Shown piece by piece: positions 34,381 through 47,383 of a DNA stretch of 64,000 nucleotides (its first letter is position 1; each line of letters starts with the position of its first letter). The notes beneath the pieces are model-generated. The model had not been told where the DNA came from. It was given only the letters and a program-made list of their open reading frames with translations, and searched no databases. The stretch comes from Cryptomeria japonica (lineage: Eukaryota; Streptophyta; Pinopsida; Cupressales; Cupressaceae), in contig NC_081411.1 in assembly GCF_030272615.1 (NCBI RefSeq), positions 208,472,244 to 208,536,243 of the forward strand, in the 5' to 3' direction. Both the position numbers and the translations under genes were made by a program.

Positions 34381-35774
34381 TAAATGAATATTTAATGTTC
34401 ATTTTATTCTCATTCCTCTATTTGGTTAAATCTAATTTAATTAAATCATCCACATTCTTCTATTTAATTAAATAAATTATTCAATTTATTTATTTAAATT
34501 CACTTAAGTCCTTTATATCGTTTAATTAAATAAATCATTTTATTTAATTAAATCCCTTCTCTCTACTTTTTAATTAAATTTACATTTAATTAAATAGTTC
34601 ACCCCACTTAAATAAATATAATTTATTTAAATCCCCAATTTGCAACCAAATTGAAATAAAGCAATTTATTTTAATTAAATCCTATTATCCCTCATCCACT
34701 TGCATCTTCCTACATCTCCCAATTAAATCCTAACCCTCTTCCTAAATTCTTCTAGAACCCATCTAATCCTAATCAATTAGCCTAAATCCATCAATTATGC
34801 CCTTTCCCTAAATTTGAGGAGGTCACTTCTCAAATTTGGAGTAAAGTCTTCCAAAGGCATTAAAGTCTTTATGCCTTCAACAAGCTAACTTGTTGAATAC
34901 CCCCAAATTTGGAAGGACTCTCACAAATTTGTCCCCAAAGTCTTCAAACCATTAATGGTTAACTAACCCTTAGTGACATCAAACATTCATTGCTTTGACC
35001 ATGGTTATCCCTTTAACCTTTGCACAAGAGTTTACCCCTTGGGTAAAAGCTTTATCCATTGGATAACCCTAACCTAACTTTAACCCTTACCTTCTAAGGT
35101 AACCATGAGGTCTTCTCAAGCATTTAATGCTTCTTACCTCTCCTCTCAAGCAGTCTTATGTTGACAATTGTCACCATTTCATTGGTGGAAATTGTAAACA
35201 TGGATTGATAACTTTCAATCCTGACCCTTGATAAACTCCTCCAATCTTGACCATCCATTGCCCTATTTTTCTTATAAATAGAGCCCTCATTTCTCCATTT
35301 TCATATATCCAAGCTTTTAGTATCACACTTATACTCAATTTTAGCATACATCTAGCCTCTCTTTGTAATAGGAATTAATCTAATAAACATTTTAGAGCAT
35401 TTCCATTATCATTAGCTTAAATTAGATAGCCAGTACATCATGTTAGAATAGTATTGCTACTAACCTTGTCATCTTATAATCTAGTTTAACTCATTTGTAG
35501 AATCATGCATAATAGGATGTATTCATGTTAAAATCAATCTAAAGCATCCCTCATTCTTGCATTCGTCATCCCTAAGTTACTTTTCTCAATGATTTGAGAG
35601 CAAACACATTGGCTTGAGGGACCTTGTGAGATAGAGAACCATGGAACCCACCTTGGGAAGTTGAGCTATCCTTCATAGCTCCATAACTTGCACCAAGAGT
35701 CCCATGGGTGTGTGGACAAGTCCTTTGAACATTTTCACATTTTGAGTTTCATTGAACCGATTTTCCCACATACA
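34381..35774 (+). repeat. Element A 3' LTR, main part
   Basis: It resumes after the LINE and its target copy, and matches the 5' LTR from about 3532 to 4959. It has a TATA box at 35273-35280 and ends CCCACATACA. Several small indels separate it from the 5' LTR (for example the TTTTATTTAATTAAATCCC insertion near 34538 and a short deletion near 34975). The target copy taaac follows at 35775-35779. Confidence 0.94.
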
Positions 35775-35779
35775 TAAAC

Positions 35780-36006
35780 ATTTACCATCGACATGTTACT
35801 GTCACTAGAGGTCGCAACAAGCTCAAAATGACTTACTATAAACAGTAAGTGTCCTCAAAACTGCCTTTAAACACTTTAGAAAGATCTGCAACAGAAACTG
35901 CTTGGGTCAAATGGTCTCTAAGTCCCCTCAATGTCCTAGTTAGCCTACGTTACCATGGGAAAGTAAGCTAACGACATATCATACTATGCATGCTAGAAAG
36001 GGGACA
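35780..36006 (-). repeat. Element C 3' LTR, proximal part
   Basis: This continues the LTR interrupted by element A. It ends AAAGGGGACA on the plus strand, so on the minus strand the LTR begins TGTCCCCTTT directly after the PPT. The inner edge is inferred from the PPT and the TG...CA rule, because the matching part of the right LTR lies outside the window. Confidence 0.7.
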
Positions 36007-36024
36007 TTAGAGTTTTCTCTTCCC
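36007..36024 (-). promoter_or_regulatory. Element C polypurine tract
   Basis: The minus strand reads GGGAAGAGAAAACTCTAA between the end of the chromodomain frame and the LTR start TGTCCCC. Confidence 0.6.
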
Positions 36025-37912
36025 AAGATTGCTTGTCCTCAAGCAATTTCATGACTGGATGTTGCAAGATTTGATCACTCTCCCACATAGCATCTTCAAC
36101 TAGAAAATTCTTCCACTTAACCAAGTATTCCTTAATCATCCTTATTTGAAACTTTTTCTTTCCTTGGTATCAATGATCACCTCTAGAACCAATATCAATT
36201 TCCCCTCCTCATCTAGGGGTGGCGACTTTTCTTATGGTACTACATTATGGTATAAAGCTTTTTTGAGTCTAGAGACATGAAATACAATATGCATCTTACT
36301 ATTGGTTGGCAATTCTAGCTCGTAGGCAACCTCCCCAATGCATTGAGTGACCTTGAATGGACCATAAAATCGTGGCTTAAGTTTCTCAACACCACTCTTC
36401 TTTAGATAAGATTATTTGTAAGGCCGAAGTCTTAGATAAACCATATCACCTACCTCAAAACTGTGCTCAACCCTGTGTTGATCAACATATAGCTTCTATT
36501 GGTTTTGCGCCTGCTGGATATTTTCCTTAAGTGCCCTTAGGATGTCCTGACTTTATTGCATCAAATCCTTAGCCTTAGGCACCATGTTGTCTCCAAAGAG
36601 TAAATCCATGAAGTTTGGGGCTTCATATCCATACAATGCCATAAACGAAGTCATTCTGATAGTCATGTGTTAGGTTGTATTGTAGCAATACTCACCTAAA
36701 TGTAACCATATGACCCAAGCCTTCTATTGTCCTGACATAATTATGCAAAAAACCCTCTACCCAATTGTTCATTATTTCTATCTGGTCATCATTCTATGAA
36801 TGATAACTAGTACTAGGGGTAATATTAGTACCACTTAGCCCAAAATTTTCCTTCCAAAACAAACTCAAGAACTTTCTATCCCTATCACTCGTAATCTTCC
36901 TGGGCAACCTCCCCGAAGAACAAGTCAGACACTTGGGTTGTTGTGTAGGTGGCTGCAATAGCAAAGAAATGTGCAAATTTCGTTAATCTGTCAACCACCA
37001 CATAGATGTAATCCTTACCCTGTACCTTAGGAAATCTGATAATGAAATCCATCGATATACTTTCCCACTTTTGATTTGGAATTGGTTAGGGCTGAAGTAA
37101 ACCAGTTGGAAATGTATGACCATTCTTATTTTGTTGGCATACTAGGCACTCTCTAACATACTTATGGACTTCATTCTTAAGTCCCTTCCATAATAACCTC
37201 TCTCAGATTTGCCTGTATGTCTTGAATAATCCCGGGTGACCAGGCAATGAAGCATCATGGAATATCCTCAAAATTACCTCCTTAAAGCGTGAAGAAGGAA
37301 CACAGTAAATTTTCTCCTTATCAAATATTAGGTCACCATTCAATGTGTACCTATCATCTTGAAATGTGCCTTCAAACAAACTTGTTGTCCACGAATACTT
37401 AGCATACTCAGCTGCAATTTTCTCCTTCAAATCAATTGATATCTCCATTATGGAGCATAAATGCGGTCTCCCAAAAAGTGCATCGACCACCACATTTTTC
37501 TTTCATTTGACATATTTGATGTCAAATTCATATGCCTATAGTTTAGCGATCCACTTTTGTTGTCTATCACTAAGATCCGTCTAGTTCATAAAATATTTGA
37601 TGTTGTTATGATCTATCTTAATCACAAATCTACCTCCCACCAGATAAGATCTAAACTTGGTCAATGCATGCATGATGACCAACATCTCCTAGACATAGAT
37701 GAAATAACTCCTTTCCAACCCCCTCAATTTCTTGCTCTCATATGCTATGGGGTGTTTTTTCTGCATCAATACTGCACCAATTCCATCCCCTCGAGCGTCA
37801 CAATGCAACTCAAATGGTTCAGTGAAGTTTGGAAGAGCTAACACTAGGCAAGATGAAATTAGTTGCTTAAAATTCTCAAAACAGTCTGGTGTTGATTCTA
37901 AGAACTCAAAAG
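36025..37912 (-). pseudogene. Element C RNase H, integrase and chromodomain
   Basis: On the minus strand from 37912: an RNase H piece with DCFENFKQLISS, ALPNFTEPFELHCDA and AVLMQKKHPIAYESKKL; then integrase with [43 protein letters not shown] and TPSTSYHS; then a GPF-type block (KLKPRFYGPFKV); and finally, at about 36190-36030, a chromodomain-like segment (EYLVKWKNF, EDAMWESDQIL in a shifted frame). The chromodomain, thought to guide integration by chromatin, marks C as a chromovirus. Many stops and frameshifts are present. The sequence was once continuous with the RT at 60896-61963; element B separated them, with aaaag at 37908-37912 and 60891-60895. Confidence 0.88.
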
Positions 37913-38916
37913 TGTTGGGATTAAGGTGCCTCAACCTTAGGAGTCCCAAGAATATTATTTAATTATTTTTAATGATCCTATGTGCTGATTTTATTTATTT
38001 AATGGAATATATTAAGTTTCCAAAGTGCAAAGCTTCATTGTGGGGCCCAATGGCAAGTTGGGTGCAACAAGCTTTGAGGTGAAAGGAAATTGTGACACTT
38101 GGCACAAGGAGGGAACTTTGGATAAGTAAAATTATTAGGAGTTTCTCAAACCCCCCTCCAAGTGACATGTGGCAATTGCATTCATTAGCACGTTTTTAAA
38201 AAGATTTTCAGCGTGACAAAATCTTCCACTTGGATAGGCTTGGAGTAAAATGGAAAGTTCCAAATTAGTAAAAGGCTTGTTTATCTCATCTTATATGATT
38301 TATGTTTATGAAATAAATAATATTTGTATTAAATATTATTTATGCAAGATTGTGCAAAAGGTAGTTTCTAATTACATTTGTAGATACATTGAATGTGGAC
38401 ACTTTTGGGAGACTATTGTTTTTTCATTCTAAGCTCTATAAATATAAGAATTGCTAGAGGAGCTATGAGAGAGAGGAATTCATTTTATAGGAGTAATGCT
38501 ACCGGATTTTCTCTAGAATGGAGCAGGATAAAAATCTCCATGTAAAGGCCTAGAGCTTGAATATTGTATTGTAACTATATTTTTGTTCATGAATAATACA
38601 ATGCCTCTTTGTTTTTTGGAGTGTGGGGTTTTTCACCTTAAAGGGTTTTCCCCACTGTAAATCTATGTTCTATTCTTCTGTCTTTTTCTTTTGTTTTATG
38701 ATTCTGTGTTGTTGAATATAAATGTATGCATGTTGTTGAAACTTCTATTTGATCTGGCAAGATCAAAAATTGCAATCACTTTCCTCTAAGGGTTAACGTG
38801 AGAAATAAATTGTACATGATTTTGCTTTATGGCATAGTAGTGTGCATTTGTATTTGATGTTGGATGCGTATATTGATCTCAGATGGTTGTTTTTTAGGAT
38901 GCATGTTTTCCTTTCA
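37913..38916 (+). repeat. Element B left (5') LTR
   Basis: It starts TGTTGGGATTAAGG and has a TATA box, TATAAATA, at 38437-38444 (also in the right LTR at 52422-52429). It ends TTTCCTTTCA. It aligns with the right LTR along its length with moderate divergence. Confidence 0.93.
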
Positions 38917-38918
38917 TT

Positions 38919-38932
38919 TGGTATCAAAGCTC
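38919..38932 (+). promoter_or_regulatory. Element B primer-binding site
   Basis: TGGTATCAAAGCTC, two bases after the LTR, is one change from the initiator Met-tRNA complement TGGTATCAGAGC. Confidence 0.8.
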
Positions 38933-41900
38933 TATTCTAGGAATTTGCAAGTTGGTTGCATGTGCGTTTTGTGAGTTGCATGTACTTGCATGTGTGTTGT
39001 ATGTACTTGCACGTGTGTTGTATGTACTTGCATGCATTCACATGTTGCTTGCATGTGAAGATCCTTGGTGTTTTGGATTCTGTGTATTCCTTCTGTGAAG
39101 ATTTCTTAACCCGGCAAGCTTGAGGGAATCTAAAGGAATCAATTGATGATTGATCCTTTGGTGAGTGGAAGTTTTGCAGTTGTTTCAGTCTCGGATGACA
39201 ACATGCATTTTGAAGGATGGTTAAAATGGAGAAATTAGAGTTGGTCACGTTGAAATGATGTTGATTTGAAGTTCTTGTTTGACAATAGAATAATTCTTGA
39301 TGTATGGGGTGTTGTTTTTACACTTTGTGGTTGCATGCAACAAAGTTTTCATAGTGGGTGTCTGTGAGTGGCTCCCTGGTAATATGGAGAAGCTTGGGTT
39401 GTTTTAACTATGGAGTGATGTGCTTATGTTGAGTGCTTTCTTTTTCTTAGTACTGGAAGGTACTACTTTTGTTACTCTGAATGCATGAAGGCTATGGAGT
39501 TGATCATTTGATGATGTGGAAGCTTCTAGAATAGCATGTCTCCCTCAGATGCATGTATTGATGGTGGTTAAGGAGTTAACCTACAAATGGGTCTGGAGTT
39601 CCTGGTCTGTTTTTTCCTTATGGATGGTTGTACTTCCATGACTTGGATTCATGTTCCTTGGATCTGAGGGGTTTATAGATTTTCCTTAAAAATCTATGGT
39701 GATGCTCATCTATGATAGTGCATTGTTCTAGGTTAAGTTGTTTGGTGATTTTTCAGACTTTTGAGCCTTCTAGATGTGAAGTGGGTATGGATGTGCATTG
39801 GTGTTTTCAAATAAAGTGGTTTTGTAGGTTTTGCATGCTCAAGAAAAAACTTGTAGTTTTGTGGTGCTGCAGAGGAGCTATTTTCTAGACCCTATTTCCT
39901 TTGGGGTGTTATTGGATGAGATAGTTGCAGTTTTGCATGCATGCTTCGTGCATGGTGAGAGGAGGTGTGATGATTTCTCTACATGGGGATGTTGGTACGT
40001 GATTAGTCACTGAGCATTTATGTGGTGATGCTTGGTGGATTCCTAGAATATGGTGCTCGATGTGGACATGATTGGAAAATTAGATCTATGCTTGATTTGG
40101 TGCTTGAGTCATGATGTCTACATGATTATTCTCTTTGAGATCTTAATTTGCATTTCATTGATGTGATAGTGGATTTGCATGTTTCAATGATTGGATCTAC
40201 AGGTTATGCAGTTGTGTGGGCTGATCACCTATTCAGGTACAATGGGATAACTCAGATGTGGACTGTCTATATCCACAAGGTTTGATTCTTTGTTGATGCA
40301 AACTTGTTAGCTGGCCTTGTATGTGGTCACTTGTGCATTGGTGTGTTTACTCTGGGATGAGAGAATGGATGATAAGTGAGTACCCGGATAGTCGGTTATG
40401 GGGTTTTGTAGCATGGTCTATTTCCTTGGTTTGGAGATCTTGGCTTCACTTGGTGTGATATTGTACAATTGTGTGTGGACCTAGATGATTTTCAGATTTG
40501 GGATATGGTGTGTCATGTTCTTGGAGAGCTCGGTATCATGTTTCAATGGGATCTTTAGTAGTGATTGTGTATTCATCACTTGGTGATGTATGATCTTCTT
40601 TAGTGATATAGATGGTTTGGAGGGACTCTTAGATCCTGTTGCCGCAGAAGGGTTCTTTCATCCTTTGCATGTACACTATTTGAGTATCTGTTACATCTTG
40701 CAGCCATGGAGGGCTCTTAGTGTCTTTGGTGTGAGGTGTTGGTGGTGCTTGACAAGTGATGTTGGTTTAGAGTATGTTGGTGTTATGTCATGGAATACTC
40801 TTGATTGTGCATTAGAGTTTGGCATGATACATTGGTCTTGAGACCATGGTATGTTCACTTTGAGCATGTAATCTCCTATAAAGGGATTGTAAGATAATGA
40901 TGTCATGATGGGTTCCTGATTCAGCTGATTGGAGCTTTGACAGTGGTCTGGTGAGTTCTCTTTGTATTGGGTGCATTGGTCATATGCCTGAGAACTTCAT
41001 GGGAGTGTAAAGAAGCATTCGGACTTTGGCAGGGATTGATTATTTGTTGGTACTCATGGATACATGGAGACTTAGGTGAGGATGTAGTTCTCTTGAGATG
41101 AGAGACATGTGTTGAAATGGTTACTCTTGATGAGATTTCAACTGGAAGTCTGAGGAGCCTACACCTTGATTGGACATGAGTTAAATAGAGACCTATGAGG
41201 AGATTGCTCTTGGATGAATCATGATGACCTGGATATCTTGGAGGAGCATTCTCATTCCCCACTCTTGGTCGACTCGGCAGTTTATAACTTGAGAGGTATT
41301 GCCCATTGTTTCTCTCAGGTAGGTTATGGTTTTCTTTCATATTCATGGATCTTGAGCTAAAGTTAGATAGTTCTAGAGGATTCATTGTGAGAGATGTATA
41401 ACAGGTTATCTCCTTGGAATGTGTTTTCTTTTATAATGATCACAAGGGATGGTATTGGGCTGATTTCCTAAAATGGGAAATGGAGTAGTTTGATCTTCTT
41501 TGAGAGGCTTACATCCATGTAGATTCATGATGCATATGTTATGTTTGATCTCTTGAGGTTGAACAGATCTGGATTTTATTATGGATATTCACATGTGGAC
41601 ATTAAGGAGATCTTATTTGGCACAACTGACACTTAGAGGTGTTTGTAGAAGGATATGCTACATGTTTATGGTTTGTGGTTTCTCTCTTTGGTCTTAGTGA
41701 TCTTCTTGGAGATTCGGATTCACTTGGCATTGGATGTGAGGTTCTGTATGGAGTTGTAGTGATCATATGTTGTCACTTGGGTTATGATATGGAGGTTCCT
41801 ATATCTCTTCTCTTCTGCCAGATGTGGAGAACTTGGGAGAGATATAGAGACTTGTTGAGATAAATGTTTCTTGCAGCGGTTTTGTTTGCAGGATGTGCAT

Positions 41901-42227
41901 ATCTTTGTGGGTGGTTCTTGGAACTACATGGTTACACTCTCTATGTGTTGTGATTGGTAGACTCGGTATTCCTTTGATCTTTTTATATTTGACATTACCC
42001 ATGCAGTGGGAGTTCCTGAATGTGTTTAGTCTTCATTGACTAGTTTTGCACATGGAGCTCGTGATTGCAATTCTTGGGTTGGTTATGTTGGTGGCATGAG
42101 TTTACTGATGGTGTATACCTTTGAGGTATGGGTGATTGGATGGATTAGCACTTGTTGTGGCTTCTATTTTCAGTTGTGTGGGTTAATCAGTTTGATTGGA
42201 GCAGTCAATCTGTTTGTTATTTTGGCT
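38933..42227 (+). other. Element B internal region, left part, non-coding
   Basis: About 3.3 kb rich in T and G on the plus strand, with recurring words such as TGGTG, GGATTC and TTGTGT. At 38965-39045 there is a short run of TGCATGTACTTGCATGTGTG-type repeats. ORFs up to 154 codons occur on both strands (for example 40921-41385 minus), but none shows a retroelement or host domain, and their composition follows the strand bias. Nothing coding can be supported. Confidence 0.7.
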
Positions 42228-42232
42228 GGTAT

Positions 42233-43721
42233 TGTTGGCATTGTGTGAACCGGTGTGAGGACATAATGACATTGTATGTTGTCATTGATGTCAATATGTT
42301 GCAGAGGTGTGAACCGGCATATGTGAGAACCGGTATAACACTCTGAATCGACATTTGTGCCAAAGTGAAGTGATGTGCTTGATCAAGGTGAACCGACATA
42401 TGGTTATGGGAATCGGCACATGGAAGCATTGTATGACTACCGGTTGGTAGTCTCAACTTTAGGGTTTTCGGTTGAAGTGTTTCAAGCCTGTGTGGCTCAA
42501 CTGGTGACTTTTTGTGATGAGTTAGCATGACAACAAAGAACAAGAACATGTTGCAATGTAAGCCCTGTGTATGTGAAGGATCGTGCATGAAGAAGATCTT
42601 GCCTATCTACCTTGGGAATATGAGAAGACTGTAAAACGGTGCTAACATGTGATGGGTTATCAGCCGCCATTAAAACGGCAGAAAAAGAATGATGGAGATT
42701 AATGCAGTATGCTCAACGGTCAGGATTGAACCATTTGAATTCCTTAACCTATTAGGTTTAGGGTTTAGGGTTTATGCTACCGACCTAACTGTTTTCTATA
42801 AGATTGATGTTGTGACTCTTTCTAGGGTTGTTGGAAAAAGTTGTGTGTGACTATCCAAGAGAAGGGATACGTGATTCTTGCTAGACCAAAAGGAGAGAAG
42901 TGATACCTGCAGAGTGTAAGTGTAGAAGGAAAATAGGAGCTTAAGTGGATCTGCATTGGCATTGAGTGTTATTACCAGATCATTGTAATACCTGTTGATC
43001 TCTAACCACCTCAACAGTTGGAAAATCCCTTAATAGGGTAGCCTTAACTGGCTTGCTGTAAATCCTTTAACAGGGTAACTCTAAGCTACTGAGTTTGAAG
43101 TCCTTTAGCTATTGAGTTTTTGAAATCCTCTAACAAGGTAACCTTTAACAGGGTTTAACCCTTAATCGGGTATTGTAGCCATCTCTTAACCAGGTGATCT
43201 CTAACAGGATCGGTTCCTAGCAGAACCTATTGTAATGTCTCTAACCGGACAAAGCTTCTAATAGAGCGGACTTCCAAAGAGTTCAAAAATAGCTTGTGGG
43301 TATTCATCCCCACCGTGGTTTTTCCCAGTTGGGTTTCCACGTGAAAAATATATGTGTCATGTGTGATGCTTTGCTATTGTTTGTCAAGCATTTGATGGTT
43401 CTGTGGTTTATGCCTGTCAATAAAACATGTTGAACTAGTTGTTTTTATGATCTGATGATAGATAACCTGTTTATGCATAAGGGTGAAATGGTAGTGTAGT
43501 CTCAAGTTGAGTGAAAGGCTAAATGAGTAATCGGTTAATGCTTGTCTCAGACATTCTTAGCTTTACCGGTTGCACTCTGTTTCAAACCAGTATCTCTATC
43601 TCCCAGTCTTTTGAAGTGTTTGCTGTCAAACTGGTTTAAGACTGTATTTTTACCTGTACTGATTCACCCCCCCCCCCCCTCAGTACTAGTTTGGTACTAT
43701 TTGCTCATCATTGAGTTATCA
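42233..43721 (+). repeat. Element F 5' LTR (1489 bp)
   Basis: U3 has at least six copies of GAACCGGYAT-type words (42248-42440). A telo-box-like GTTTAGGGTTTAGGGTTTA (about 42756-42775) lies just upstream of a weak TATA (TTCTATAAG near 42795). The R-U5 part (43015-43260) repeats CCTTAACAGGGTA-type words about eight times. A C-run of about 13 bases is at 43668-43680. It matches 50014-51514 closely. Confidence 0.93.
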
Positions 43722-43723
43722 AT

Positions 43724-43735
43724 TCGTATCAGAGC
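43724..43735 (+). promoter_or_regulatory. Element F primer-binding site
   Basis: TCGTATCAGAGC lies two bases after the LTR. It is the initiator Met-tRNA complement TGGTATCAGAGC with one change (G to C at the second base). Confidence 0.75.
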
Positions 43736-43792
43736 ATCCTCCGGGTCCTCTGTGTTATAAGCTTAACTGCTTGAGGTAAAGATCCCAGTCAA

Positions 43793-44687
43793 ATGATGAA
43801 GAGGGAAGGTCCAAAGTTTAATAGGGAAAATTTTAGTATTTGGAAAGATAGGATGAAGATATTCATTAGAAGCATGGGTGCTCAACACTGGAGCTATATT
43901 GAGAATTTTTATGTTGCCCCTACCGGTACTCTCACCGATGACCAAAAGAGAGAGATACAAGAAAATGGGCAAGTCATAGAAGCCCTAATTAGTAGTTTAT
44001 CTAACATTGAGTTTATTGATGTTCAGGACAAGGTAAATCCCAAAGAGGTATGGGATGCTCTTGAAAATATCTATGGTGGTGATAAACATGTAAAACAGGC
44101 TAAGAAAGAAAGCCTGAGAGGGAAGTTTGAAGATATGTGGATGGTTGAAGGTGAGACCATTCAACAGTATGGAATAAGAATCAAAACCATTGTTGGAGAT
44201 ATCAAGAGTGCAAGTGGTAAAATAGAACATTCCACTGTGGTAAGCAAAGTCCTGAGATCCCTATTGTCGGTCTATGCAATAAGGGTTGCTGCTAACTGAG
44301 GTCAATAGACAAGACTAAGGTATCCTTGGACTCCATCATTGCAAAGTTGACAGCCTGTGAGCTAAATAGTTTTGATGGCAGTGTTCAAAAGACTGAATCA
44401 GCTTTTAAAGCTTCTGCTATACCATCCCAAAAAGGAAAAGAAGCTAGCACTAGTGGTGAACCAAGACAGAGCAGAGAAATGGATGATGAGGAGATTTTGA
44501 TGGCATTTGAAGCTCTCCTTGCCAGGAAACTTCCTAAAGGAACCGGCAAATACAAAGGTGAGCTTCCTTTGAAATGTTTTTCTTGCAATCGGATAGGACA
44601 TATTGTTGTAAACTATCCTAATGGCAACAACAAGGACAAACCAGAAAGGTTCAAGAAATTCAAAGGAGGAAACTGGAGAAACTAGTT
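43793..44687 (+). pseudogene. Element F gag
   Basis: The first frame (43793-44299) shows a copia gag start: KFNRENFSIWKDRMKIFIRS, then VWDALENIYGGDKHVKQAK, ending at TGA. A frameshift near 44300 leads to the second part (44326-44685) with a Lys/Glu-rich stretch and a zinc knuckle, CFSCNRIGHIVVNYPN, whose last Cys is Tyr. TAG at 44683-44685 is followed by pol in the same frame. Gag would form the particle and bind RNA. Confidence 0.88.
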
Positions 44688-44688
44688 T

Positions 44689-47383
44689 GTGGCAGTTGAT
44701 GAAGGTGTCACAAACGAAGAGTCAGAGGATGAAGAAAATGAAGATATTGTGTTTGTTGTTGTCAAAGAAGATGTGTCAGACAAGAAGGCTCTTGTCTCCG
44801 GGTTTGATAATTCCAATGAGTGGATCATTGACAGTGGCTGCTCTCACCATATGACTGGTGACCAGAGCAAGTTTCTATCCTTGGAGGAGTATGATGGTGG
44901 TGTGGTTCGCTTCAGCAATGATGCACCATGTATGGTCAAAGGCAGAGGGTCCATCTCTCTGAATGGAAAGAGTAGTGCTGACAATTTGTACTAGGTTGAT
45001 GGTCTTAGACACAACCTTCTGAGTGTTGCCCAGCTGAATGACAGTGGCCTTACTCTGGAATTCAAGAATGGAGTTTGCAGAATCAAAGGAAAAGATGGTG
45101 AATTGGTGGCCACCAACATGCAGACCAAAGGTAACCTATTTCATCTGAATGCAAATATAAGTACATGTCTTATGGCTAAATTTGATGATAGCTAGATATG
45201 GCATAGGAGACTCTGCCATGTAAACTTTGATAACATTGTAAAGGCCAGTAAGATCAAGGCAGTTAGAGGGTTGTCGGTGTTAAGCAAACCAAATAATACC
45301 TTGTGCAGAGAATGTCAATTGGGGAAAATGTCTTCCTCAACCTTTAAAGGTAAATCTTTCACTGCTGACAACTTGCTTGATCTTGTGCATACTGATTTGT
45401 GTGGTCCTATGAAAACTAGAAGTGTGCAGGCTGATAGGTACTTCATGATTCTCACTGATGACTGCTCAAGAATGATGTGGGTCACATTCTTGAAAGACAA
45501 GTCTAAAGCCTTTGTAAAGTTTAAATCTTTCAGAGCATTAGTGGAGAAGGAAAGCAGTGAAAGGATCAAGTGCCTGAGAACTGATCAAGGAGGGGAATTC
45601 ACTTCCGGTGAATTCAACAAGTACTGTGAAGAACATGGCATCAAGAGGCAATTGTCTGCCCCCCGGACTCCATAGTAGAATGGCCTAGCAGAGAGGAATA
45701 ACCGGACTGTGGTTGAAGCAACTAGAACCATGTTGATTCAAGGAAAGGTAGCTCAAACCTTTTGGAGAGAAGCGGTGAGCACTGCAGTCTACACAATGAA
45801 CCGGGTACTCATCAAGAAAGGTAAGGATAAAACTCCTTATGAGTATTGGACCGGTAAGACACCTGTGGTTAGCTACTTTAGAATGTTTGGTAGCAAATGT
45901 TACATCAAGAGAAGTGAACACTAGAGAAAATTTGATGCGAAATGTGATGAGGGAATATTCCTAGGATATTCCACCAAGAGCAAAGCTCTCAAGTGTTTCA
46001 ACAACAGGACTCGGAGAATTGTGGAAAGTATCAATGTAAGAGTTGATGAAACCTTTGAGAAAATTGAGGAAACCGATAATGAGCAAGCAGTAAGTGAACC
46101 GATTGCAACCTTCTGGGAACTGGTTGTCAGTCAACCAAGTACCAGTAACAGTGTTCCTACACCGGCAGATGTAGATGTTGATACTGATGGAGATGAGGAT
46201 GAAGAAGAAAAGCAAGAGGAATCTATCAAGACCATCCCTCGGTATGTCAAGCTGAATCATGATCCTGAGCAGATCATAGGAGATAAGGATGCAGGAATCC
46301 TTACAAGAAGAAAAGTCAGAGAAAACTCATGCATGATCTTTGAATTCGAGCCTAAAACATTCAAAGAGGCACATAAGGATGAAGATTGGAGCAAGGCAAT
46401 GGAAGAGGAACTTGACGAGATAGAGAAAAATGGTACATGGTCCTTGGTACCCAGACCAGAGCACAAAAATGTCATTGGTACCAAATGGGTCTTCAGAAAT
46501 AAGCTAAATGAGGATGGCACAGTGATTAGAAACAAAGCCAGACTAGTGTGAAAAGGATATGCCCAAGAAGAAGGAGAAGACTACGGTGAAACCTTTGCTC
46601 CTATAGCCAGATTGGAAGGAGTTCGTATGCTTCTAGCATATGTAGCTTTTAAAGGCTTCAAAGTATATCAAATGGATGTAAAATATGCATTCCTAAATGG
46701 TGTACTTGAAGAGGAACTGTATATAGAGCAACCAGATGGGTTTTCCCTATCTGAAGACAGTGACATGGTGTGTAGGCTACATAAAGCCTTATATGGTCTA
46801 AAACAGGCACCGAGAGCATGGTATGAACGCTTGCATTCACATCTTGTGAAGATTGGATTTGAGAGAACAAGTGAAGATGACAATATCTACTTGAAGTCTG
46901 AAGGAGATCAAATCCTGATCTGTGAGGTATTTGTTGATGACATTATCTTTGGTGGAGATGACAAGATGAGTCATGAGTTTGCAGATGAGATGAAGAAACA
47001 GTTTGAGATGTCACTCATAGGGGAGATTAAGTTCTTCATTGGACTGCAGATCCAGCAGATGAGAGATGGAATCTTTATCACTCAGTCCAAGTATGTCGAA
47101 GAGGTCTTGAAGACCTTTGGCATGGAAGATAGCAAACCGGTTAGTACACTGATGGTGACCGGTTGTAAACTATCCAAAGAGGATGATTCAGCATTGGTTG
47201 ATGAAAAGGAATACCGATCAATGATTGGTAAATTGTATTATGTAGTGCATAGCAGACCGGATATTGCACATGTAGTTGGCATTACTGCAAGGTTCCAGAA
47301 AAGTCCAAGAGAATCCCACTTGGTTGCAGTCAAGTGGATTCTTAGGTATCTGAAGGGAACTGTTGACTATGGATTGTGGTATC
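44689..47383 (+). pseudogene. Element F protease, integrase and reverse transcriptase
   Basis: Protease motif WIIDSGCSHHMTG is near 44820. Integrase has WHRRLCHVNF (usual Gly now Cys) and CRECQLGK, then D (LVHTDLCGPM), D (LRTDQGGEF) and E (GLAERNNRT). RT has [40 protein letters not shown] and the catalytic [14 protein letters not shown] stops occur near 44992, 45195, 45673, 45676 and 45922, and a TGA near 46549, all in one frame. Solo LTR G interrupts the frame at GLWY; the frame resumes exactly at 49225. Confidence 0.93.

Larger units (their letters stand above)
3499..35774 (+). mobile_element. Element A: Tat-lineage Ty3/gypsy element with antisense ORF
   Basis: Both ends are defined by TG...CA LTR termini and an exact 5-bp target duplication, taaac, at 3494-3498 and 35775-35779. 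Order: 5' LTR, PBS, long leader, gag, protease with a G-patch-like segment, RT, RNase H, a second (archaeal-type) RNase H, integrase, long 3' region with an antisense plant-mobile-domain ORF, PPT, 3' LTR. The second RNase H between RNase H and integrase, and the antisense ORF, are marks of the Tat lineage. Removing the copia insertion (5858-12066) and the LINE (26945-34363) leaves about 18.6 kb, large even for this lineage. Confidence 0.93.

Noticed and set aside
40921-41385. 154-codon minus-strand ORF in element B as a gene
   Set aside because: No domain, and its composition reflects the T/G strand bias; nothing supports translation.
42756-42775. Interstitial telomere remnant
   Set aside because: Only about two and a half TTTAGGG units, present at the same place in both LTRs of F, so it is part of the LTR.
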